In this document: piece by piece, positions 11,169 through 24,435 of the stretch
Layout: every line of letters starts with the position of its first letter
Position numbering within the stretch: position 1 is the first letter of the stretch
Source: Daucus carota subsp. sativus
Lineage: Eukaryota > Streptophyta > Magnoliopsida > Apiales > Apiaceae
Direction of reading: 5' to 3'
NCBI RefSeq assembly: GCF_001625215.2
Contig: NC_030386.2
Coordinates: 15,718,545-15,782,544, forward strand
Length of the DNA: 64,000 nucleotides
Position numbers and translations under genes: made by a program
Notes under the pieces: model-generated
Database searches by the model: none
Seen by the model: the letters and a program-made list of their open reading frames with translations, nothing else
Told to the model about the DNA's origin: nothing

Positions 11169-12883
11169 TTATATGAAACAGAGAATGCAGTTTTTTGAGC
11201 CTCGGTCAAAAGACTGTAGCATCGCATTCAGTTCCTTTTGGCTCTTCTGACTTCCTTTTGTATTCTTGGCAGAGTATATATACATTCTCTCCAAAACAAG
11301 TGCATTTTCTAGAAAGTACTTTAGGAAGCAAATTTCCAAATCATATCCTCTGAAATTTTGGAACCTGATGTTCTTTAGGCAGGACACCAAACATCTAGGT
11401 GCTGGTTTTATATACCAAGCATTATCCTGGGAGCACATGCATAGCTCAAGCCCCTAATGACAAAGAGACAAATTTGATATCAGGTATATTGTAATACGCT
11501 TAATTGAATTTCAGGTTTTATGGACCTACCTCGCAAAAGTGGAGAGATTCTAGATTTGGTAAGCAGTGGAGCAAATTCATCAATCCCGCAATAGAAAGAT
11601 TCTCAATTTTCATTGTTAGCTCTAAACAGGTCAATTTCTGAAACAAGGGTACTTCCAGCAAGTTACCCGCTAAGAAAAGAGACTTGGCATGGACAAGAAA
11701 ATTTACCGCTTGTTAGAGACAAAATAATAACAAAAAACATAAGAAAACGATAGTCTATAAATATCCTGCAAGACCCAACATTTATATAGAAGTCACAGCC
11801 CAAATTTATGGGGAGCCCAAAGGCCTGAAACCCAAAGAAACTTGACCAAAGGTAATATTTCACACGATAATTGAGAGCCTGTATAAAATGATGGGCTTGA
11901 AAAAAAAGGGAGCATATGCCAAACTTATACATACAGATACAGTGGACATTTACCTTGATAGTGCGAGTAGACATCCTCAAAATATGGACATGCTGCAATC
12001 CCCTGAGTAGCTTAGCAGTTCGAGGGACAACTTCTTTCTGATCCTCAAACAAATTTGGAATGTGAATATGTGCTTTAACCAGTGAAGGTACATAAAATGG
12101 GATAAGTTCATTGCACAAATAGCCACTGTAAGATAGGTGCATGAGGTTTTCTGCATCGATCTTAATTCGACAGCCATTCACATCAAAGGTTCCATAGTAA
12201 GGCAAATCATCTATAGTCAAACTCTTCAAGGTAGGAATACAGATCGTAACATTCGTCAAATTCACCCACTCACAGTCTAAAATGGACAACTCTTCAAGCA
12301 CAGGACAGTTAGAGAAAAGCTTTTCCATAGACTCGTCATCCACAAACGTAAACAGACATAGCTCTAACGTTTTAAGACTTGGAAACGAAATGCAATTAGG
12401 AAGTTGCAGCTCGCAATTCATTTGTAATTTCAATACAGTGAGTGATTTACTACAAAACACACATAGAGGCAACATAAACGGCTTTTCAACAAAGAAGCAA
12501 AGATCAAGTTCCTCAATATCATGCATAACCGCAGCAGAAACCCATGCATGAACACGAGAGGCACTAAAACAAACTCGACATGACAACCGAAACTTCTTAA
12601 TACTCGAAGAATCTCGAAGCAAAAGCACTCTCTCCACGAAATTCATAAACCGAGTCACCTCAACCGGATACCAAAAGTCCGCATTCGTATAGAGCAATGC
12701 ATCATCAAAATCAATATTAGGCACAGAAGTCCACAAGAACTTCCACCTTTTCGACAAAATGCAAGTAGCCACAGCATCTTTAGTAGGAATAAGCGAAAGT
12801 ATATATCGCAAAACACAATCAGGTAGACCACTAATCTTATCGCTTTTTGACTCGGATAGCTTCTGATTCTTTTTGCCACTCAT
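11169..12883 (-). CDS. F-box/FBD/LRR protein
   Basis: Three exons on the minus strand, 12883-11954, 11682-11530 and 11453-11169, join in phase 0 with GT-AG borders to give 455 residues. Residues about 15-55 form an F-box (SGLPDCVLRYILSLIPTKDA, then SKRWKFLWTS), which binds Skp1 in SCF ubiquitin ligases. The middle holds leucine-rich repeats such as FPSLKTLELCLF and CPVLEELSILDCEWV. The last exon is an FBD-type end (PRCLVSCLKNIRFQNFRGYD, ENALVLERM). The family is large and fast-evolving in plants and targets are mostly unknown, so no substrate can be inferred. The start ATG at 12883 is the first in frame, with the F-box close behind. It is divergent from the AP-5 gene. Confidence 0.9.
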
Positions 12884-12994
12884 GATCTAATTCATTCTTA
12901 CACTAACACAAAATATAATAAGCTTAATTAGTAGCTCTGTAGTTAAGTTTTACCATGAGATTATTGTGATTACATCCAAGCTATATCAATAAGC

Positions 12995-13099
12995 CTGCAA
13001 AAAAAAAAAAAAGAGAATAGGATTAGGACAAATTAACGAGAATGTTAGTTATTGTAATGATAATTAAAGAGGTGGATTGAAGTGTAAGAGAATGACTAC
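12995..13099 (-). other. Likely 5' UTR intron of the F-box gene
   Basis: On the minus strand CCAAG|GTAGTC (13100/13099) is a plausible donor. A stretch of thymines followed by GCAG|GCTTATTG (12995/12994) is a plausible acceptor. The intron would be 105 bp and entirely upstream of the start codon. Confidence 0.55.
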
Positions 13100-13536
13100 C
13101 TTGGATTAAGAAGCCTGATGAAGAGAAATGAAGCGACAGAGTTTAGGATTGTGATTTGTATGTATAGTACATATGAAAGATCATTTTGTAATGAAGGAGT
13201 TCGGTTAGAGATTGGGTTAGGGTTAACTGTTCAGTTGCACGAAAGAGGGTACATGAACAGACTTTTATATGTCTATGCCCTGTATACTGAATCCTGATTT
13301 CATGCTTCCCGGACATTAACAACCATTTTTGGGAAAGGTCCTAAATTATTTTAAATTTTTGAGGAAATGTATAATTATTATATAAATATTTGGAATATTT
13401 AATATTATATTATTTTATAATAGAATAGTAGCATTTTCAATTTTATGACCAAAATTGTTTTTTTCATAAAACGTCAATCAATGACAAGAATTTTTTTTTT
13501 ATTGGGTGGAAATGAATGAAGAAATCTATCTTATTA

Positions 13537-13833
13537 CTCCCTCCGTCCCCCTGAGTTGTATACATTGGGGGACGAGAATGCGGCACAAACTTTAATACTC
13601 CCACTAAGTATAATTCTATAACTTATTTTTAAGATTTTTATTTTCCTTATAAAAGTTTGAATGTTATATTTTTATTCTAAAAAAAAAATTTAAAAATAAG
13701 TTATGGAACTATAGTTTATAAGAACATTGAAGTGCGTGTTTTTTTTTATAATCACAAATGTTATAAATCTCGGGAAATCTTACAATATAACATAACATAG
13801 CAGACCCACCAGAACTAAATGGGACAGAGGGAG
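13537..13833. mobile_element. Stowaway-type MITE (Tc1/mariner)
   Basis: The ends CTCCCTCCGTCCC and GGGACAGAGGGAG are inverted repeats, and the element is flanked on both sides by TA. These are the hallmarks of Stowaway MITEs. The length is 297 bp with no coding capacity. Confidence 0.9.
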
Positions 13834-14109
13834 TAATATATAACTAACCAATGTTATTAAATTTTATTATTATATAATGATACTCTTGAGGAGCTGTTTA
13901 ACGAACCGAGCTGTTCACGAACAAGCTCAGGCTCGGCTCGTTAAGTTAACGAGCTCGAGCACAAAAAAATGTTCGTTAAGAAAATGAGCTCGAGCTGAGC
14001 TTTCAATATGTTCGGCTCGAGTTCGGCTCATTAAAACTCGAAAAAATGTAATATTTTTGGGTTTTTTTTATAATTTATATATGTTATTGAACTCATAATT
14101 CAACATATG

Positions 14110-14132
14110 GTGTGTGTGTGTCTATATATATA

Positions 14133-14167
<35 letters not shown>
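14110..14167. repeat. TG/TA microsatellite
   Basis: A short TG run passes into TA repeats that end exactly where the nested MITE begins. Confidence 0.95.
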
Positions 14168-14587
14168 GCCAACATTCCAGAGAGGGACTCCTTATATGGA
14201 GTTACGTAGTGCGCCACTATAAATCGTCAATTTTATTATAAATTCTGTTATAGAATACATATAAAACGTGATTCTAATATAGAATACTATAAAATAAATC
14301 TGTTTTAAGTAATTTAACACTTAAAATTTGATTAAAAAAGTATATTTTCGAAACTGATTCTACAACAGAATAATTCTGGATGATTATTATTCTGTTATAG
14401 AATCATGTTGATATATTGCATAATTTTATATGATTTTGGGATAAAAAAATTGTATAACTTCGTTTTCGGTTTAATAATCAAAATTTGAAATTATATTTAA
14501 TAAAAAATATAATTGAATATATATTATGTGTATATATTTATAATGGTGTGCTACGTAACTCCATATAAAAGGGTATGCTATGGAGTG

Positions 14588-14593
<6 letters not shown>
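14168..14593. mobile_element. MITE inserted in a TA microsatellite
   Basis: The 17 bp TATATGGAGTTACGTAG at 14193-14209 is perfectly inverted at 14551-14567. Diverged matches extend outward (GGGACTCCT against an inverted GGGTATG) and inward (GCGCCACTATAAAT against an inverted ATTTATAATGGTGTG). Long TA runs flank both sides, as in MITEs that target TA microsatellites. No reading frame is present. Confidence 0.75.

Positions 14594-14637
<44 letters not shown>
14594..14637. repeat. TA microsatellite on the right of the nested MITE
   Basis: About 22 TA units follow directly after the MITE end TACCC. Confidence 0.95.
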
Positions 14638-14639
<2 letters not shown>

Positions 14640-15233
14640 TTTTCGTAATGTAACCAAAATTTCGGGAAATAATAATTTTATTTGGTAAGTTATTTTAACA
14701 GTTAAGTAGAAGTTTGACTAGTACCGCTAACTAGTTTTAATCCAACCGTGTGAATGTAACATATATACATTTTAGTGAAATAACCAAAGTTTCAAAAAAA
14801 AAATATTAAGTTAGCTATTTTAAGAGTCAACTAACGGTTTGTCCTTATTTTTTTCTGACTCAGCTCGGCTCGGCTCGGCTCGGCTCGTGAACAACCTTAA
14901 TCTGGAGGTCTTGATTATCACACTAAGATAAACTAAAGATTGTTTTCTGTAAATTCATTATTATTTTTGAAATAATATACTGTTATTTTATAAAATTATA
15001 TAAAAAAAATATATTTAAATACGATAATAGATTTTACTTGCTTATAGTTATCTTTAGTAATTCATTCGGCATCTTAATTTTTTTTCCTGCTTGAAGATCC
15101 AAAGTTGCTTACACTACGTGGCGGTGGTGTTTGGGTGCGGGGCCGCAGTTTTGCTCTTGCTGAACATTCTGGTCTGGAAGCAAACACGGCCGATTCGATA
15201 TCTTGAAATTTTAAGAAAATCAATAATCAAAAG

Positions 15234-18200
15234 ATGTTGGAACGAGACAAGGAGTACGATATTCACCTCCGAACCTTATCATCAAATGCTCGCCACTCCA
15301 ATTTCAACGCCGATCCTGCTTCCGACCCTGCTCTTCTCATTTCAGTTACTTCCCCTGCTTAAAAGCACTTTTTATCAATCCTTCATCTTATTATCTTTTA
15401 TGTTGATACGTGTTTTACCTCATCAGGTGAAGAAGCTTTACTTGCTGTGTCAAACTGAGCAGTCTGAGGATTTGATTGCTAGGGTTTATCCGCACTTGAA
15501 TCGGATTTTTCAGCGGGCATTGGCTTCTATTTCTCAATCGCAAACATCTAACGGATTGCTTTTATTGGTACTTTTCTTCTTCTTTTCGATTAGGATCTAG
15601 TGTTTCTTTTGAGGGTTAATATGTACTGCTTTCTCATCGAATTTCTCTGTTAATATAAATTAATGTGACGATGATGATGAAGTTAATTTTAACAATGTGT
15701 GTTGCTCTTTTTCTACTGTGCACTCGTATGGCGTAAATTAGTGCCTCTAGACTTTTTGCGGTATTAATTATGCTCAACTCGTTATATTAAGATATGAGAG
15801 GTTTGGAGTTTTATACAGTGGATATGAATTGAATTTTTGCAATATTGTTAGGAACAACTTGTTACTGATATCCAGTAAACATTCTTGTCTGGATGGTCGT
15901 CTATTGTTTTGCTTATGTATTTTGTATATGTGTTCAACTGTTACTCAGGCCATTCTTCAGTTTTTCCTTGATTTTGGGGAAATTGTTCTCCATGATGCTG
16001 ATCCTAGCCTCAGGGCGTTTTTCCGTTCATGCTTGAGCCGGTATGATATGACTCAACTATAATTATCAACTTTCTTTCCCACACATGTTTCGTAAGGTGA
16101 TGGAAACTTTTATGAGGATACCAAGGAATATATTTTGTTTTGATCTTGTTGTCCTCTCTATCCTTGTTTAAGCTGTATGATCTGACAACCAACTCTTTCA
16201 AAGTAAAATATTATTTCTCCTTGTTAAATTTTCTTAGAAACATGATTTTTTCTGGTTGGGTCTTTTTCCTTCTTTTTTTTCTACGTTTTTGTGGACAAGT
16301 TTTTTTGTATATGTTTGTTGCAGTGAGTTTGCAGACTATGTTGTTGCAGAAGCAACCCTTGATTTTCTACATGCAAATAAGAAAAAACTACTCACTTCTT
16401 TTCCCTCTACACTCCCTCAGGTATAGTCCTTGTTCTTTGCCTTGCACATTTTTAATATCTTGTTTGAAAATATAGCCTGCAGTGCTTTTATCAAATTGTT
16501 GCAAGGAACTTGTAAGTTAAGAGAAGTAATATGGCTTCTTGATTATGTATTGCGCAGTATTTTCCGTTACTGCTGAAGCTGATTGCCTGGAACGGAGAGA
16601 AGTAAGTTTGTCTCCTTATCATCCACGTTTTGTCTTGGTTTCTCAATAGTTATATTGTAGAGGTATTTTTCCAGTAAATTTGTGAGAAAGAAGTATGAAT
16701 TTGGTAAAAAACTTATTTACTTGTGTGTATATATTTGTCTATTATGATGGTTTGGTCATTGGTGTATAAGTAAATTGTGTTATGTCTGTATCCCTTACTA
16801 TTTCACTTAAGCAAAGGGATATATCCCAAGGTGGAGGTCATAGTTATACCCCAAATGTATTTCATGTGTAAATTTAATAGTAAAAATATACACTTCTTTT
16901 GTTTATCCCCCTTTTTTTGTTCTATTTTTTTATTTTAATATACTAGTGGATCCCAAATGTAGCAGCACAGAAACAAAATAGTAGTCTCTTATTTCATGCA
17001 TGCTATTGCATACGGTTCCATGCTGGATATGTTATTATACATATACTCCTTTTTGCTAGACCATTGTTTTTTTAGCCTATAGTCTTTAACATCATATTGA
17101 GGAAAAAGGCTGACAAATGCTATATGCAGATTAGAAAAAGCATTTCTCAGGATATTCCCAGGGTTGATATCTCCAGGATCATTTCTTCCACTATCTCCAT
17201 CAATTGTTGATTTACCAAGTGAGTTACTGACCAGTCCATTTATTAGATCTTCCCGCCAATCTCTTATTCTTTTGCTAATATCCAGATTTCAGATTTGATG
17301 TCCATTAGATGCACTGCCTATAGTATTTTCCTTAGAGCAATTTATACAGTAATTATATATCGGTACCGGTGGGATTGTGTTATTCTAATATTTGTTATAG
17401 TATTCTAACATTTCCCCTCGCTCGAAAGCCCATTTTTGGGTCAAGAACCAATTCTCCCAAAACCTCAAGGTGTTAGGAGGGTTTACCAGGATCATATAGT
17501 ATTCTAACACTGAGTATAACTAAATGCTATCCAACCAATTTTTGTGCATTGTGCCGCCTGAAAAGTTTTTAGTCAATATTATTGGCAAACATTGATGTGA
17601 GGACATTACCCAACATATGTAGATTATTGATAAAGCTCGTTGCCAGTTCAACACATTTTCTTCTAATTGGACAGTATCCAGCATTTTCTATAACCTTTGT
17701 TTTTCATTTTCTTCACACACTCTTAACTTGATAGGTAACATGCATAATTTTATTTTACTATAAAAGTAGCTTAGCAACTCGATTCTTCTTGAATTTACAA
17801 TGCAGCTCTGCTATCTACATGCCTTGTTAACTTGTAAAAAGGATTTCTCTATATTTATATTAAAAAGTGTGTCATGTAGTATATTTATGAATTTATTTTC
17901 TCTCAAATAATTACTTCTTCCCTGATTCTTTTTCTCGAATTATTATATTGTTGTGGTGATTCCGTTTCGTCTTTACAGTATTGGTTGTAGCACTGGAAAA
18001 AGTGGAACGCGGCTCTGGGTCTCTCATTGGCAGTGGCATAGCCTCCATTCAGAAGAGTACTGCTCCAGAGGTTATTTCTGGACTTTCTAAACATCCACAT
18101 TTGCTCCAGATATGCTCTATGTTATGACATTCTTTAATGTTTCCAGATGCTGCTGGCTCTCATGGATGAAGCATACACAGGATCTGTAGGCGATGGAGGT

Positions 18201-21200
18201 GCTGATTCTGAGTCTGAGGATAGCAATACAATGGCTTCTGGAGATCCACTATTTATTGAGATTCTGAAGGATGAGAACGATGGCCTTGCAGTAAGTGCTT
18301 TTCTGCTTCCTGGTGATTCCATTTTACTATTTCAGGATAAGATTTTAGAATTGTTTAGTACACATGCTGACATGCCTGACATATTCTATACTGTGATTAT
18401 TGACCCACTTTGGCCAATTTCCTAAAGGATTCTCAAATTTCAATCTTCTCCTTTAAAATGGCGTGACTTCGTCATATAGAAGTCACAATTATTTTTCTCT
18501 CCTGGAAAATCTCAATGCTTCTAGTATTTATTGCCAGAGGCCATTATAAAGATATCAATTTGTCATAGAACTCAAATTTCTGATAGATTGTTTACCTGAT
18601 ATATTGTCTTTGTACTGACTATATCCGTCTACCTAAGAAACTGACTTTGTGAGTTGATTATTGTGTGTGTTCATTTAGAAATTTTAAAGCACTGCCTTCC
18701 TATGGGAGAACAAGTTATCTTCCATGTAGGCGAGGCTTAGTCAAGCACAACTTTGGGGTGTCTTCTTCATTGAAACCATTTTTAAGACTATAGATAATGA
18801 CTGTTTCAGGAACGGCATTGGACTTCTCCTGGAATGATGAATACAACACTCCAGGCTGCAACCAGCAGCCCTCATTCTGATAGACTAAAACAAGCGTTGA
18901 AAATTGCACCTCGACTTCTAGATGTTTATTTTGCCATCGCATTGCATGATGTCAATAATTGTACGTATAGCCGTATGTTTATGCATGTTCACAATTTTCG
19001 TTCTCATCTTGCTTCTGTTTTCATTGGGAAGGGTCTTTTCTCTTGCAGAATTACATCTCTAAGAAAAACTCATATCAGCCTGTGTTTGCAGCTTTGCTGT
19101 GCGCTTTAATACCGTTACTTATGGCGAGAAATTCTGTACTGTTTCCGGACAAAATTTTCTGTTACGAGGTATGTAACCGTTTGCAGATATGAGAGCACAG
19201 ACATATGTTTTCCTGCAATGATGACTATAATATCGCGAATACATTGACTGCACCTGCAGTGAAGAAAATATTAGCACCTGCAGTGAAGAAAATATTACAA
19301 ATACCAACAAACTGTGAGAATCATGCCACTTATTATTGGCATTCAGCATGATCATTTCTAACCACCATAATAGGAAGTTTGGAGATAATAAGCATTCTAA
19401 ATTTGAATTGGAGTATATAGAATTCAACACGTGAATACCACCCTTGAAGGTGTGTTAAATGTTCCCAAAATCTGATGGCTGGTGGATTTCGAGGTAGTTA
19501 AAAGATAAACAGTGTAAATGCAATTTTATAAAAGATCTAGTCAAGTATGTACTCTAACATCTCAGTATATTTTTCGTTGTATATTTATTGTACCTTGTGT
19601 TACTTGTAGGTTCAAAAGAGGTTCCTAGAATTTATGCTTGCTGCATTTCATCGAAATCCTGATTTCATAGCATTACTGAAGGTATCTTTCATATGTCTAA
19701 TTGTGCTTTACTTGATATTTTTGGGTGTGATGTTCAGACCTTATTGTCCACCCCTGGTTTTCCTAAAAAGTTTAATGATGACACGGGCATGTAATAAGGA
19801 TAATATATCTTTTCAATATCTACTTGATATTTGATGCGCTACCTTGCCAATTGTTGTCCTAAGATCCATAGTTATTCATCTTTGTTCCCGCTACAACATT
19901 GAAGGTGGGAAAGCAGTTTGATTAATATGAATTCATATTCACCATTTTTCCGGCCTTTGCTATATCAGTCAATTTGTAAAACATAAAGAAAAATAGTAGC
20001 TGAGCTGTGTGCAAGCATATTAATAACAGTGTACGGACTATAGATGTTCTAGATGTCTTTTCTACTTTAATGATATTCATTTGAAGTCATTTGCAGAAGC
20101 CTATAGTAGACAAACTTGGAGAAGCTTATGATAGTCCTGCTAAGGTTAGTTTTTTGCAAATTATTTTCCTGAACCTACGATTACAGGGATAATTTAATGT
20201 TATCAGTATTTCCCAGATGGAATTGGCACTACAATTGTGTTGGGCCATTGGGGAGAATGGAGGTGGCGGTGTTGCTCACAAAGATGCAGCTCGTGAACTT
20301 TTTGAGAGTTTAGAACTGCTCTTGTATGAAAATCTTTCAGCAAGGTACATCTACACAACCTAGATGTGTCCAGAAAGTCTTAATGTTAGATCAAAATAAT
20401 TTTATTCTAATTATATCTGCTATTGGTCACTTTCAAAGTCGTCTTGGTCTGAGGGAGTCAGCCTTTGGTTCCAGCAGTTCCACAACCTTAACAAAATCGT
20501 CACATTCAAGGCTGTTATCTTTTGTTGTGACAGCAATAGCAAAGCTGGCAACATACCATCCCGACTTGCTGCCAAGGGCACGAGTATCACTCGCTAAGGT
20601 CAAGTTTTTCAGTTAATTTAATCTCAAGTATTTTGTGGTAAGTGATGGAGAAGAAACTTGACTCTGAAAAATAGAGAGTAATATTTATTTTCCTCATTTA
20701 TTGGAAAAAAATTGCTTTACAGGTTGCTCGTTCTCGTATATCAGATGCAAGGGTCTGGCAGCGTGCACGTGATTATTTGGGTCTGATGAATGAACCTGCA
20801 ATATGTTTGTCTGTGTTGGGTCCTTCAAGACCTTCAAGTGGACACATGCTGTGTCCTGGTGTTGTCAACTGGAGTGAAGGAGGCACAAAAATGGTGGCTC
20901 ACATTCCCTTTTACATTCTCGGTGAACAAGAAGGTAAAATCTGTTTTGGTTCAATGCCAGGAATTTGGATAAGCTTGATAATATATCAGGAATATTGATC
21001 TAGAAGCAGCCCTCATGCTCAATCTCAATCTTCTATGGAAAACTAAAGATCTGCATTAGCAATTATGAACCCCCCCCCCCCCCCTCGTAAACATTTCATT
21101 GTGCCCATTCCGTAGTCATATGTTTATTATTATATTCTTTTAATGTATGAGAATAGTTTCTGGAATGATTTCCTATTGTCCTCTTGCTTTGAACTAGGCT

Positions 21201-21285
21201 GAAATCAACTTTGTCCTCCTCTACAGGTCCTCCCTTCCATGATTTTTCAATGTCAGACATTCTTCCTAGAGAACGGAAGGGGTAA
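15234..21285 (+). CDS. AP5Z1: AP-5 complex subunit zeta-1
   Basis: Sixteen exons give 571 residues: 15234-15344, 15427-15567, 15949-16040, 16324-16420, 16558-16601, 17130-17218, 17979-18070, 18147-18290, 18810-18960, 19092-19168, 19610-19681, 20097-20144, 20217-20344, 20439-20598, 20723-20933 and 21227-21285. All borders are GT-AG and phases match. The protein starts MLERDKEYDIHLRTLSSNAR and is helical throughout, with segments such as DLIARVYPHLNRIFQRALAS, IFPGLISPGSFLPLSPS and GMMNTTLQAATSSPH. This agrees with my memory of the plant AP-5 zeta protein (about 560 residues, Arabidopsis At3g15160). AP-5 is a late-endosomal adaptor complex; zeta is one of its large subunits. The ATG was chosen because upstream frames carry stops and the first exon matches the expected N-terminus. 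No breaks are seen. Confidence 0.9.
21070..21084. repeat. C homopolymer in the last AP5Z1 intron
   Basis: There are fifteen C residues in a row. Such tracts are unstable and prone to sequencing error. Confidence 0.95.
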
Positions 21286-21814
21286 CTTTAACCGGGTTAT
21301 TTTCAAAATGTGCCGGAGATCCTCGTTCACTGTTACCTAACCCGCATGTCCTAAATGTGGCTGAGATCCTCACTTGCTCTTTTCCGAGGATTGGATTGGC
21401 CTACGATGTCGCATTACTACAGAACAATTTTGTTGGATTACTTGACTAAGTTGCCTACATTGATGCTTCCGTTTTTCATCCTTAGCAGCTATTTTGGTTT
21501 CTTGTGTTCTGAAAATGGTTAGAAGCTTTTGTGTAATTGTTGTAAATGAAACGTTGATGTTAGATGGTTAATATAATACTATACATTTGATTATCATTTT
21601 ATCAGTGTCTTGGTTGTTTTAAAGTTTGGTATAGATATGTTAATGTAAATATACATTTGATTATCACTTCAAAAGAATCACTCTTTCAAATTTCAAAAGA
21701 CTTGTACAGATCAGCTTCACAGAAAAAATAAAATTGAATGCACTAATCTAATCAGTTCCAAATATTTCTGAACTAGATGCCTATCATACACAACTCTTAA
21801 ACTGTTGTTGAATC
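21286..21814. other. Spacer between two convergent genes
   Basis: This is AT-rich sequence between the stop of AP5Z1 (+) and the stop of the START gene (-). It should hold both 3' untranslated regions. No other feature is seen. Confidence 0.7.
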
Positions 21815-24435
21815 CTAAACTGATCCTTGAATCAAGGAAAGTGTTCCAGCTATGAGATTGTGCAGTGTAGCCACCAACTCCGGTGGAAGATATTCTGGTG
21901 AAGATAAGTTTTCATCTGCAATCTGAAACACTATAGTTAATATACTTCCTCCAGTTCCTGTAGTCTGTTCTACTGGATTCTCTGGGAGGACAGTGAAGCC
22001 TGATCCCAGTATCGCCATATCTGTCGAGCTCCCACCCTTAAGTAGTGCTTTCAGTGATTCATCGTCAACTGGGGCGTAAACTATGTAATATCCTGTTGCA
22101 TCAGTGTAGCTCTCTTGCAGGTAAAACTTCAGCGTTTTATTTAGCAGATGCTACACATCAAACACCTCCATGTTATATACGTAAACATTTGGAAGAATTA
22201 GAAAACCTACACGAGCATTAGCTACCTCAACTACTACGAGGGAAACACGACTTGAAGGCTCACGGCCAGTGGCAAAGTATGCTATATCTTGAGTTGCACA
22301 GTCATGAGAGAGGAGATCCCACTGCAATATTATCAAGCATGTTTTTCAGTTACAGGGAAATTGATACTGCAGATTGAATAAGATGGGATCTACCTTGCTG
22401 CGGTTACTCCCAGAGCAAAGGAACTCGAAAACATCATTTGGTGGGATATTTAGTCTTAGCGAAGTTGCAACAGTTATGACAACCCCATGCGGATGCCCCG
22501 GATCATCCACATTAAAGCTCGTCTTGACTAGTATATTTTCACCATTCGTCGTCGGCAGTGGTTGCCAATGGCTCTCTGTGGAACCTCGTACAGCCTCATT
22601 GTAACTTCTACTTATCCTCTGCGAAAGTTGCAGTAAACTCCTCCTTCCATCTGTTTAATCAGTTACTAGCCTATGGTTAAGTGAGTGTATTAACCAAAAC
22701 ATTGACAAAAGCTCCAATTCAAAGCAATACATAACTGAGAGAGTAGTAAGAACTTACCATTATCGTCCTCCACGACTAATTTGAGTCGCTCACACTGCCT
22801 ACGCAACGTAGCTATCCAACGTTTTGCCTGAAATGCAAAGCCTGAAGAAACTAGTTTTCTGAACATATTAGGAACAGAACTGTAATCAATTTCATTATGC
22901 TCAATCCAGGTAACCTGCAAATATCCGATACAATTTAAAAAGAATCTATGACCTGGTTCTAATTAAAGGAGTGGATTTTGAAATAAATTTCAGACCTTGG
23001 AAAATCCATTTTCAAGGCCTTGGATCAAGCAACCTGATGCTTTTCTTCGACACTGTGTTACCATATCAGGAAAAATACTTTCCAAGGAAACGTCCACCAC
23101 GACCCACGTATTAGCAGCAGTCATTTGTTTACAATATCTTGCGAAATATATCTCCCTAGTCTTAAGCAGGGGCGAGGCAACATGAAGTTCTGCTTTTACC
23201 ACTTGCAAGGCTCCATTAGGATTTCCCAACTCCTCTCCACTTGACATAAATCCAAGAACTGAGACTTCTGAGACAATATCACAGAAAACAAGTGACCATT
23301 GTTCCTGCACAACAAAAAGCTATGAGCAAGTTCATATATGAACACATGCACATAAGAATTTTGTGATTTATTAGGATGAAAACAAGAACCTACCACATCA
23401 ATAAGAACATCAACAATGTTTATTGGGTTCATTGGCACAATCTCTGTCTCTCGAGAGGCTTCAGTTTTAAAAGCGGTTTGGTGTCCATTAATAAGATGCA
23501 TTAGATCAGGCTCCTTGCCGTATTTCCCTAGTAGCTTAGCATTTCTAGAAAGCTCTGATGACAATTCGTTAGGCTCTCCGACTGATAACAACCTTATAAC
23601 TTCTTCTAGAGTTGAATCAAGAGACTCAAATCTGCGTTTATACTCAGGAACATTGAGCGTCTCAGTTTCCCTATCCTCTTCAAAAATCCACAAGGGCTTT
23701 GCAGTGCAGGCCTTTTGTGTAAGTTCCCCTGCTGCTGCAACAGCCAGATCATAAATCCTGGCTTTATAAGACTCAGCATTTACCATAACTTGCATCAGAA
23801 GCTCCGTTGCTCGGACTTCTTTCCCCAAACAAAAAATTGATTGTGCATTTCCAGTATTTGAGGACGACGAATGATGATCATTCGTCTGGATCGAGGATTT
23901 AAGGATCGGTGTACTAGGCTCTGAAGCAGATGCTGAACCATTTTGACCCTGTAACTACAAAAACATTGGACATCACATCATTTTATTACAAAACAAAAAT
24001 GCAAACACATAAGTACACCTAGGCACATTACAATGAAGGGAAACATTTTTCAGATAGTGCTTCTTCTGAACAAAAGATTCTTTAAATCAAATAGACACTC
24101 AGGTAACTAAAAAAGCCGTTTTTACCTCTAGGTTAAAGTTGATTTCTAAGCTTGAGATGTCTTGTGTGTCCATAATCACTTCCTGAAACATAATACAACA
24201 TGTACCATCAACAGGCAGAAGACCATAAATAATTAAATAGATTATATTCAACTGACAGATCAAGAATTGATTATCAAATCATTTTAAACTGAAATGGTAT
24301 TGAAAAATCTAGCAGATGATTCTCATATTTAACAGAACAGAACTTAAAGAAATATATAGCATTGAATTGCATCACAAGTCCGAAATGTGTTGTACTTACT
24401 CTTAACAGAGCACTATAGCTCATGTGCTCTGCCAT
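21815..24435 (-). CDS. HD-Zip IV-like START-domain protein lacking the homeodomain
   Basis: Eight minus-strand exons give 602 residues: 24435-24400, 24182-24126, 23954-23394, 23304-22996, 22914-22758, 22650-22394, 22321-22226 and 22150-21815. Residues about 80-180 match the HD-Zip IV region before START ([30 protein letters not shown]). Then come START ([67 protein letters not shown]) and the START-adjacent domain to the end ([32 protein letters not shown]). No homeodomain or leucine zipper occurs: the first 80 residues are Ser/Gln/Asn-rich, and the introns and upstream DNA hold no WFQNRR-type motif. START binds lipids; without a homeodomain the protein cannot bind DNA in the usual way. From memory Arabidopsis At5g07260 is similar. 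An in-frame upstream ATG at 24516 is an alternative start. Confidence 0.85.

Larger units (their letters stand above)
13887..14899. mobile_element. Degenerate hAT-like element rich in GAGCTCG/GGCTCGGCTCG repeats
   Basis: The left end (GAGCTGTTCACGAACAAGC near 13910) and right end (GGCTCGGCTCGTGAACAACC near 14876-14896) match the better-preserved element at 55173-56296, including the internal AAAACTCGAAAAAATG block. No 8 bp target duplication could be found, so the ends are approximate. A second element is inserted in the middle (14168-14593). Confidence 0.7.

Noticed and set aside
13887..14899. Candidate 8 bp target duplication for the older hAT-like copy
   Set aside because: ATACTCTT and ATCTGGAG do not match; the ends are too decayed.
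15091..15600. 169-codon plus frame covering the start of AP5Z1
   Set aside because: It runs through intron 1 in a different frame; the spliced AP5Z1 exons explain the region.
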